DNA from: Dongibacter bovis
GTDB lineage: Bacteria > Bacillota > Negativicutes > Selenomonadales > Selenomonadaceae
Length of the DNA: 38,841 bases
Reading direction: 5' to 3'
NCBI GenBank assembly: GCA_902763085.1
Contig: CACWQW010000007.1
Coordinates: 1 to 38,841 of the forward strand
Part shown: positions 32,699-38,841 of the stretch, piece by piece
Layout: each line of letters opens with the position of its first letter
Position numbering within the stretch: the first letter of the stretch is position 1
The notes under the pieces: model-generated
What the model was told of the DNA's origin: nothing
Seen by the model: the letters and a program-made list of their open reading frames with translations, nothing else
Databases searched by the model: none
Made by a program: the position numbers and the translations under genes

Positions 32699-34606
32699 AT
32701 GCTCAACATCGCAATGGCACAGATCAAAGTAACGCCCGGGCATCCGGATCAGAACACGCAGCGCATGCTGGCCATGATCGCTGAGGCCAAGGCCAAGGGC
32801 GTCGATGTCATCATCTTTCCGGAGCTCTGTATCCCGGGCTACCTGCTGGGGGATACCTGGGAGCAGCCGGCATTCCTGCGCGACTGCGAAAGTTATGGCG
32901 ACGATATCATCAAGGCATCTGAGGATATTGTGATCCTCTTCGGCAATGTCGCGATGGATTGGGAGAAGAAGAACAATGACGGCCGTGTCCGCAAATACAA
33001 CGCCCTGTTCTGTGCGCAGGACGGTCGGCTCGTCGCGCCCGACAACATGCCGTATCCCTTCATCATCAAGACGCTGATGCCCAACTACCGAGAATTCGAC
33101 GACACGCGTTATTTCTTCAGTCTACAGAAGCTCGCCCGCGAGATCGGCACGACCGCTGAGCGGCTCCTCTCTCCACTGACGCTCGACATCAAGGGAGAGC
33201 GCTACCGAATCGGCGGGCTGCTCTGCGAGGACGGCTGGAGCGACGACTACAACCTGACGCCGATCGCGGAGCTCAACCGGCACCATGATATCGATTTCTT
33301 CGTGAACATCTCTGCCTCTCCCTATACGCTGGGGAAAAATGAGAAGCGCAACCGCGTCTTCGGCGCGGAGGCAAAGGCTGCGCATACCCCACTCTTCTAT
33401 GTCAACAACGTCGGCCTGCAGAACAACGGCAAGACCATCTACACCTTTGACGGCTCCAGCACCGTCTACAGTGCCAGCGGCCGGATCATCCGCGTCTGCC
33501 CTGCTTATGAGGAGAGCCTCTGCTGCACGGAATTGGAACGCATCGATTCTCTGCCGGAAGTTGCCCAGGAAGCCCTGCCTGATATCGCCCATATCTATCG
33601 GGCGCTCTCCTATGGCATCCGTGAATTCCTGGCGGAAATCCATATGAAAAAAGTCGTCATCGGCATCTCGGGCGGCATCGATTCCGCTGTGGCGGCCGCA
33701 CTCTACGCCAGCATCGTCGCTCCGGAAAATCTCCTGCTCATCAATATGCCGAGCGTCTTCAACTCCCAAACGACACAGGGACTCTCACAAAAACTTGCGG
33801 AAAACCTCGGCTGTCAGTATATGATCGTCCCGATCCAAGAGGCCGTCGATCTCACGAAGGAACAACTGGAAGGGCTCCCTGTCACCAGGCTCTCTGACGG
33901 CACCGTCAGCCATCTCGCGGTCTCCTCGTTCGTCATGGAGAACATCCAGGCAAGAGACAGGAGCGCACGCGTGCTCGCCGGTGCAGCCGCTGCGTTCGGC
34001 GGCGGCTTCACCTGCAACGCGAACAAAGCGGAAACGACGGTCGGTTACTCCACGCTGTACGGCGATCAGTCCGGCTTTCTCGCGGCACTGGCCGACCTCT
34101 GGAAGCATCAGGTCTACGAGCTCGCCAACTATCTGAACCATACCGTTTATCAACGTGAGGTCATCCCGCAGGGGATCATCGACATCGTCCCGAGCGCGGA
34201 ACTCTCTAACGCCCAGAATGTCGATGAAGGGAAAGGCGATCCCCTTCGCTATCCCTATCACGATTATCTTTTCCGCGCTTTTATCGAGCGTTGGCAGAAA
34301 GCGACTCCGGAAGACCTCCTGCTCTGGTATACCGAGGGGACGGTCGAAGAGCACCTCGGTTGCGCCCCCGGCCTCGTGCAGGAATACTTCCCTACCGCAC
34401 AGGCCTTCATCGACGATCTCGAACGCTGGTGGAACCAGTTCACCGGCATGGCGGTCGCCAAGCGCATCCAGGCGCCTCCCATCCTCGCCATCAGCCGGCG
34501 CGCCTATGGCTTCGATCATCGGGAATCACAGGATGGCCCTTACTATACGAGGCGCTATCGCCAGCGCAAAGCGAAGCTGCTCGCAGCGGCCACAGGACAG
34601 AAGTAA
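32699..34606 (+). CDS. nadE: Glutamine-dependent NAD+ synthetase
   Basis: The protein has 635 residues. The N-terminal nitrilase-type glutaminase has the triad Glu42 (FPELCIPGY), Lys124 (IIKTLMPNYREFD) and Cys176 (LLCEDGW). The C-terminal NAD synthase domain has the PP-loop SGGIDSA at 324-330 and downstream SNRKAE-like FTCNANKAETTVGYST. It amidates deamido-NAD using glutamine-derived ammonia. AGAGGTG before ATG at 32699 sets the start. It is transcribed rightward and followed by a terminator, then tmcAL. Confidence 0.96.
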   Translation: MLNIAMAQIKVTPGHPDQNTQRMLAMIAEAKAKGVDVIIFPELCIPGYLLGDTWEQPAFLRDCESYGDDIIKASEDIVILFGNVAMDWEKKNNDGRVRKYNALFCAQDGRLVAPDNMPYPFIIKTLMPNYREFDDTRYFFSLQKLAREIGTTAERLLSPLTLDIKGERYRIGGLLCEDGWSDDYNLTPIAELNRHHDIDFFVNISASPYTLGKNEKRNRVFGAEAKAAHTPLFYVNNVGLQNNGKTIYTFDGSSTVYSASGRIIRVCPAYEESLCCTELERIDSLPEVAQEALPDIAHIYRALSYGIREFLAEIHMKKVVIGISGGIDSAVAAALYASIVAPENLLLINMPSVFNSQTTQGLSQKLAENLGCQYMIVPIQEAVDLTKEQLEGLPVTRLSDGTVSHLAVSSFVMENIQARDRSARVLAGAAAAFGGGFTCNANKAETTVGYSTLYGDQSGFLAALADLWKHQVYELANYLNHTVYQREVIPQGIIDIVPSAELSNAQNVDEGKGDPLRYPYHDYLFRAFIERWQKATPEDLLLWYTEGTVEEHLGCAPGLVQEYFPTAQAFIDDLERWWNQFTGMAVAKRIQAPPILAISRRAYGFDHRESQDGPYYTRRYRQRKAKLLAAATGQK

Positions 34607-34676
34607 GGAACGGCCTTCGTTCCAAGCGCCCATGAGATTCGTCGTTACCGGCGAGCGTATCTCCTTCCAAGCAAAG

Positions 34677-34717
34677 AGCTGTGCCAGAGCGATCCTCGCT
34701 TTTGCACAGCTTTTTTT
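34677..34717 (+). terminator. nadE terminator
   Basis: AGCTGTGC (34677-34684) pairs with GCACAGCT (34704-34711), an inner AGCGA/TCGCT stem stacks inside, and seven T follow. It lies 31 bases before the tmcAL start, so tmcAL needs read-through or a promoter inside the gap. Confidence 0.85.
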
Positions 34718-34747
34718 CACAGGAACACCCTATCATTGGAGGACGTC

Positions 34748-36085
34748 ATGTCAAGCAACCCCGTCGTCGGCATCATCGCCGAATACAATCCCTTCCATAA
34801 CGGGCATGCCTACCAGATCGCGCGTATCCGCGCCCTGCTGCCGGACGCTGCCCTCGTCGCAGTCATGAGCGGGAGTTTCACCCAAAGAGGAGAACCCACG
34901 GTCCTCGATCAATGGCAGCGCGCTGCCCTTGCCATCGAAAACGGCATCGACCTCGTCATCGAACTCCCGTATGCGTTTTCCTGCCGCAGTGCCCAGCACT
35001 TCGCGACGGGCGGGATCCGCCTGCTCGCCGCACTCGGCTGCGTGACGCATCTGGCCTTCGGTGCCGAGACGGATGACTTGCCTCTGCTCATCCAGCTTGC
35101 CGAGGCAAGCGATCTGCAGGCCGTAAAAGAAGACCTACATCAGCGGTTAAAAGAAGGCCGCTCGTATGCGGCGGCCTTCGCCGGTGCCGTTGCACAGCGT
35201 TGCTCCTGCCCTCCGTCGATTCTAAGGCAACCGAACAATATTCTCGCCATCGAATACCTCCGCGCGCGCACGCATTTCGCCCCGAAACTCCATCCCCTTC
35301 TCATCCATCGGGAAGGCGCAGCCTACCACGACGAGAGCATCGTCAGCAACATCGCAAGCGCCTCCGCCATCCGCTGCACGCTCAGCCGCTTGCTTTCCCA
35401 GCAGGATCCTTCCCCCAGCTGGCAGGAGCTCACGAGTGTCCTGCCAGATTCCGTGTGGGAGGCTCTTCATTCCTCTGTCCCCTTGCATTTTCCGCGGCAA
35501 GCGTTCCTCTATCGTTCCCTGCTCACGATGCTCCGCACCATATCGGATGACGATCTCCGCACCATCGTCGGCATCCGCGAAGGTCTGGAGCATCGCCTTC
35601 TGCGCGCCTCACGTCTCGCGGGAAACTGGCAGGACCTGCTGGGGAAGCTGGGGACCCGCCGCTATCCCACCAGCAGCCTCTCGCGCATCCTGCTTCACCT
35701 GCTCCTCAACTTCAAAAAAGAGGACGCTGCCCGCTTCGATGGCAATGGTCCATCCTATTTGCGCGTGCTCGCCATGAACGATATCGGTGCCGCCCTGCTG
35801 CATCGGGCCAAGGAACGCTCTACGCTCCCTCTTCTCACGAAAGTCACGCCGTTCCTGAATGACAAAGAGCGGCGAAAGGACAAGAACTGCCTTTCGCCGC
35901 TCCAACAAATGCTACGCTTCGATCTGCTCGCCACAGAACTGCGTGAACTCACCCTGCCGCAACCGAACCTCGCCTGCCGGGATTTCCTCGAGTCACCCCG
36001 TTTCCTCGCGCGCCAATCAACGAACCGCTCAGGTGAAGCAGAAGATCTGCACCGCCCGTGGCACTGTCTCCACGATGAGCGGTAA
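34748..36085 (+). CDS. tmcAL: tRNA(Met) cytidine acetate ligase
   Basis: The protein has 445 residues. The N-terminal nucleotidyltransferase motif GIIAEYNPFHNGH is at 8-20, followed by MSGSFTQRGEPTVLDQWQRA, IELPYAFSCRSAQHFATGG and RQPNNILAIEYL, all typical of TmcAL (formerly YlbM/DUF795). It makes N4-acetylcytidine at the wobble position of elongator tRNA-Met from acetate and ATP. GGAGGACGTC before ATG at 34748 sets the start. The last 57 bases overlap the 3' end of the convergent lipid kinase gene. Confidence 0.92.
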   Translation: MSSNPVVGIIAEYNPFHNGHAYQIARIRALLPDAALVAVMSGSFTQRGEPTVLDQWQRAALAIENGIDLVIELPYAFSCRSAQHFATGGIRLLAALGCVTHLAFGAETDDLPLLIQLAEASDLQAVKEDLHQRLKEGRSYAAAFAGAVAQRCSCPPSILRQPNNILAIEYLRARTHFAPKLHPLLIHREGAAYHDESIVSNIASASAIRCTLSRLLSQQDPSPSWQELTSVLPDSVWEALHSSVPLHFPRQAFLYRSLLTMLRTISDDDLRTIVGIREGLEHRLLRASRLAGNWQDLLGKLGTRRYPTSSLSRILLHLLLNFKKEDAARFDGNGPSYLRVLAMNDIGAALLHRAKERSTLPLLTKVTPFLNDKERRKDKNCLSPLQQMLRFDLLATELRELTLPQPNLACRDFLESPRFLARQSTNRSGEAEDLHRPWHCLHDER

Positions 36086-36910
36086 CGATGGTCCCGCCTC
36101 GCCGTCGAGATCGCTTTCGAGGGCCGTATTCGCCTGTACCTCGAACCGCTTGGCCTGGATATGCAGGATATGAGGATTCTCGAGGACGGAATGTCCGGCG
36201 AGGAGCTCAGAGCCCACCCGCATGAGCTGCGCGACATTCCCCTTGCGTATGCCGAGGAAATCCAATTTCCCGTCATCGATAGACGCGCAGGGCGCGACGT
36301 CACGCAGGCTTGCCACAGTAGCGCTATTGACAATGACGAAGAGGTACCCGTCAAACGCATACATTTTTCCGTCCGCCTGCACGCGGAATTCCGTGGACCG
36401 CATGCGCGGCAGCTCCCCGATGCCGCGCAGATAATACGCGAACTTGCCAAGTGCATTTTTGAGTCGCGACGGGACCTCGTGCGCGATGCTCGTCATCATC
36501 CCGGCACTCGCTACGTTGATGAAATACTCGTCCCCTACGCGACCGAGATCGACGGCGCGCACACTGCCTTCTGCGATCGCATCGAAATACGCATCGAAAT
36601 CATCGTTGATGTGCAGATAGGTCGCAAAATCATTCGACGTCCCGCTGCCGATGATGCCGACGGGCAGAGAAATATCGTGCTTCATGACGAGATTGATGAT
36701 CTCGTGTACCGTGCCATCACCGCCCGCCGCGATGATGCCGTCAGGCTCAGCCAGGCGCACGAACTCATAGAAATGATGGTTATGACGCAATGTGCGATAG
36801 GGAATCACCATGCAATCGCGCTTCTGGAATTCCTTGATGATCCAATCGAGCTTTCGCTTGAACGCAGCATGCCCAGAGACAGGGTTATATGCCAAAACAA
36901 GACGTTTCAT
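36029..36910 (-). CDS. Diacylglycerol-kinase-like lipid kinase (YegS/DgkB family)
   Basis: The protein has 293 residues. It starts LVLAYNPVSGHAAFKRKLD and carries the nucleotide motif IIAAGGDGTVHEIINLVMKHD (landmark GGDGT, about 62-66) and GIIGSGTSNDFA, followed by the beta-sandwich C-terminal domain with DDGKLDFLGIRKGN. Members phosphorylate diacylglycerol or related lipids. The ATG overlaps the flippase stop by four bases (ATGA), so the two are coupled. It converges on tmcAL with a 57-base antisense overlap. Confidence 0.9.
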   Translation of the reverse strand: MKRLVLAYNPVSGHAAFKRKLDWIIKEFQKRDCMVIPYRTLRHNHHFYEFVRLAEPDGIIAAGGDGTVHEIINLVMKHDISLPVGIIGSGTSNDFATYLHINDDFDAYFDAIAEGSVRAVDLGRVGDEYFINVASAGMMTSIAHEVPSRLKNALGKFAYYLRGIGELPRMRSTEFRVQADGKMYAFDGYLFVIVNSATVASLRDVAPCASIDDGKLDFLGIRKGNVAQLMRVGSELLAGHSVLENPHILHIQAKRFEVQANTALESDLDGEAGPSLPLIVETVPRAVQIFCFT

Positions 36911-38607
36911 CTTTTCGTCTCCTCTTTTGACGTCCGATCGACAGATTGCTCAGAACGTGGAAAGACACCGATAGCACGCAGGGCTCGGATGCTGTATTTC
37001 CCGATCATCGGGATGCGCTGCATGTCTTCCTCCAAGATGCCGCCGATGAGGATCATCACGAAGATATAGACAAAACAGCCGAAGAACACCGCACCGAACG
37101 TCGAAACCGCACCGATTCCCCACCAGCTCATCGTCAGGTCGTAAAACCCTTTCACAGCTCCTGCCATGACGATGGAAGCGGTGATGGTCTTGACGAGTTG
37201 GGGAATCTCCATGCGATACCCGATGAACTTGTAGATGAAGATGAGGTTGATGACGGCCGCAACGCCCATATCAGCTGCGGTCGCCCAGGCAGAGCCCATG
37301 ATGCCGAGCCAGGGAATCGCCGTCAGGTTCCAATTCAAGAAGACCTTTGCCGCCGCCGCAAGGATCATATTGACCATCGGGATGGTGGGATGGCCCAGCC
37401 CCTGCAGGATGGCGGTGGAAACCTGATGCAGCCCGAGCAGGACGATGGAGAAGGCTGAAATCATCACTGCGGGTCCGGCCCCCGGAGCATTGTAGATCAG
37501 CGAGGCAATCGGTGTCGCCAGGACGAACACGACGACGAACGCCGGGAAACAGACGAAATTCGAGATGCGGACGGAGGCCGCTGTCTGCGTATAGACGCGC
37601 CCCATCTGCTTGAGTGCACGCGCCTCCGAGATGATGGGCACGATGCTCATGGCCATCGACGCCGTGAGGATTGTCGAAAGGTTGACGAGAGGCACCGCCA
37701 TGCCCGTGAGATAGCCGAAAAGTTCCGTCGCTTCATTGACGCTGTAGCCTGCGACCTCCAGTCGCTGGGGCACGATCATGAGGTCGAGGTTGGAGACGAC
37801 CGGGAGCATCAGGCTCGAGGCAGACACCGGCAGAGACAGCATGAAGATCCGCTTCATGATCTTTGCCGCCGACTCCCGTTCCTGTCCCGGCGGCGGTGCA
37901 AGTTCTTTGCCGTAATCGCGCTCGATATCACGATCGAGTTTCCAATGGAAATAGACGAGGACGATCAGGCCCGTCACCGCACCGGCGAGCGCGCCGAGCG
38001 AAGCACCGGCCGCCGCATAATCGAGCCCCCAGGGAAGCAGGAGATCTGCGAGCAGGATCATCGTGATCACGCGGAAGATCTGCTCGACGATCTGCGAGAC
38101 GGCCGTCGGTGTCATGCGCTGCCACCCTTGCAGATAGCCGCGGGAACTCGCGAGCAACGTCACGAAGAAGACCGTCGGCGCCAGTACCTGCACGGCCATC
38201 TTGGCGCGTGCGTCGCGGATGAAATGGAAATCGATGAGCCAATCCGCCGCGAAGAAGGTGAGGAACGAAAAGACAATCCCCGTGCACAACATGAAGGCCA
38301 TCGAGACGCGGAAGACGCGTTTCGCCCCCCAGATATCCTTCAGCGCCACGCGCTCCGCTGTAATGATGGAAATCGCAACAGGCACGCCTGCCTGCGAGAC
38401 CGTCATCGCGAGGAAATAAATAGGAAACGCCATCTGGTAAAGACCGATGCCTTCGCCGCCCAAGATGCGCGAAACAAAAATCCAATTCAAGGAACCGATG
38501 ACCTTGACGACAAAGCCGGCAACCGTAAGGATAAACGTCCCCTTCAGGAACGACTCGCCCTTGCTCGACTTCTGCTCAAGTGAATCTCGTGTATTGATGG
38601 AAAACAC
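36907..38607 (-). CDS. SpoVB/MurJ-type polysaccharide flippase (MOP superfamily)
   Basis: The protein has about 566 residues with about 14 membrane segments. Family landmarks are FLKGTFILTVAGFVVKVIGSLN at the N-terminus, SRILGGEGIGLYQMAFPIY, VSQAGVPVAISIITAER, SRGYLQGWQRMTPTAVSQIVEQIFRV and ILQGLGHPTIPM. SpoVB-like proteins move lipid-linked cell-wall or polysaccharide precursors across the membrane. Since Negativicutes outside spore-formers also carry it, the substrate is uncertain. The start is not certain: GTG at 38607 is chosen, with only a weak AGGGCG before it. A TTG at 38646 would add 13 residues. Confidence 0.85.
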   Translation of the reverse strand: MFSINTRDSLEQKSSKGESFLKGTFILTVAGFVVKVIGSLNWIFVSRILGGEGIGLYQMAFPIYFLAMTVSQAGVPVAISIITAERVALKDIWGAKRVFRVSMAFMLCTGIVFSFLTFFAADWLIDFHFIRDARAKMAVQVLAPTVFFVTLLASSRGYLQGWQRMTPTAVSQIVEQIFRVITMILLADLLLPWGLDYAAAGASLGALAGAVTGLIVLVYFHWKLDRDIERDYGKELAPPPGQERESAAKIMKRIFMLSLPVSASSLMLPVVSNLDLMIVPQRLEVAGYSVNEATELFGYLTGMAVPLVNLSTILTASMAMSIVPIISEARALKQMGRVYTQTAASVRISNFVCFPAFVVVFVLATPIASLIYNAPGAGPAVMISAFSIVLLGLHQVSTAILQGLGHPTIPMVNMILAAAAKVFLNWNLTAIPWLGIMGSAWATAADMGVAAVINLIFIYKFIGYRMEIPQLVKTITASIVMAGAVKGFYDLTMSWWGIGAVSTFGAVFFGCFVYIFVMILIGGILEEDMQRIPMIGKYSIRALRAIGVFPRSEQSVDRTSKEETKR

Positions 38608-38620
38608 CGCCCTGTATCGT

Positions 38621-38637
38621 ACAGGCCTCTTGCCTGT
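38621..38637 (-). other. Hairpin in the flippase leader
   Basis: ACAGGC (38621-38626) and GCCTGT (38632-38637) form a six-base stem with a five-base loop just upstream of the chosen GTG start. On the transcript the loop and adjacent bases hold AAGAGG, a possible ribosome site. It may be a translation control element or chance. Confidence 0.3.
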
Positions 38638-38690
38638 TACCTGCAAAAAATAGCGAGAATCTCCCCAAAAGCAGAGTTCCCGACCTTTGA

Positions 38691-38719
38691 ATTATACCAT
38701 GCTCCTCCAGAGGTTTCCA
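38691..38719 (-). promoter_or_regulatory. Flippase operon promoter
   Basis: On the minus strand TATAAT (38691-38696) with an upstream TGG (extended -10) is preceded at 17 bases by TGGAAA (38714-38719). It lies between the insertion element end and the gene. Confidence 0.7.
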
Positions 38720-38734
38720 GTAAAAAATACAATT

Positions 38735-38841
38735 CCTGCCGCACGCGAATTGCAATAATAAGTTGAACACCCGGCGAACCTTTATGCAGTAAGTGCTGCA
38801 AGCATTTCTTCCCTAAAGCACTCCTCGGGTGTCTTATAGCC
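38735..38841 (-). mobile_element. End of an apparent IS30-family insertion sequence
   Basis: The segment holds the transposase 3' end and about 45 bases of non-coding sequence that runs to a region GTTCAACTTATTATTGCAAT (minus strand), resembling ends I associate with IS30-type elements. The exact boundary and any target duplication cannot be fixed because the other end is outside the window. Confidence 0.5.
38782..38841 (-). CDS. IS30-family transposase, last 19 residues (cut by window edge)
   Basis: The minus-strand frame reads GYKTPEECFREEMLAALTA and then stops. The YKTPEE-F motif close to the C-terminus is characteristic of IS30-type DDE transposases, which end shortly after it. The catalytic core lies outside the window, so the assignment rests on this short tail. 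Confidence 0.6.
   Translation of the reverse strand, partial: GYKTPEECFREEMLAALTA

Noticed and set aside
1..38841. tRNA, rRNA and CRISPR arrays
   Set aside because: No cloverleaf-compatible TTCGA-type loops with CCA ends, rRNA stretches or regularly spaced repeats were seen on reading; a covariance search would settle tRNAs.

Overview
The window looks like chromosome of a GC-rich, low-GC-lineage-type anaerobe of the Negativicutes (Selenomonas/Mitsuokella-like). This is an inference from the gene set: a GatCAB amidotransferase operon, an LL-diaminopimelate aminotransferase (DapL), a Dcu-type C4-dicarboxylate carrier, ATP-dependent PEP carboxykinase, an EpsC-type serine acetyltransferase, MutS2 and TmcAL, with strong AGGAGG ribosome sites and frequent GTG/TTG starts. 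No rRNA, tRNA or CRISPR array was seen.

Region 1 (1 to about 5.6 kb) is the integrase-side end of a prophage or prophage-like element. A leftward early operon runs from a Cro-like HTH protein through a Rha/KilAC antirepressor, a small protein with a GWxLLEVYK motif, a small phage protein, a membrane-anchored LysM protein and the start of an SMC/AAA ATPase cut by the window edge. Facing it are a CI-like repressor, a NYN-domain (PIN-like) putative nuclease and a large serine recombinase. An operator, TTACCA-N3-TGGTAA, recurs at four sites: two in the repressor/Cro divergent region (one exactly inside a -35/-10 spacer), one ahead of the antirepressor and one ahead of the NYN gene. This is a readable lysogeny switch that appears to include the NYN gene. 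An AT-rich, frameshifted relative of the GWxLLEVYK gene sits convergently inside the early operon.

Region 2 (5.6 to 13.2 kb) is leftward housekeeping: rlmD, a phosphoglycolate-phosphatase-like HAD gene, gatCAB and dapL with a coupled coiled-coil hypothetical gene. A structured, ORF-free stretch between gatC and the hypothetical gene has an extended -10 and a terminator, and may encode a small RNA.

Region 3 (13.5 to 20.8 kb) holds a rightward Dcu carrier, then a leftward operon of cbiL plus a FecBCD/BtuFCD-type ABC importer (suggesting corrinoid or metal-complex uptake), then a histidine kinase/response regulator pair.

Region 4 (20.8 to 30.8 kb), all leftward, contains U32 peptidase-mutS2, epsC-GNAT acetyltransferase, a membrane-anchored protein of unknown function coupled to an orphan OmpR-type regulator, and pckA.

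Region 5 (31 to 38.8 kb) has thrC diverging from nadE-tmcAL, then convergent lipid kinase and SpoVB/MurJ-type flippase genes. The window ends in the 3' tip of an apparent IS30-family transposase.
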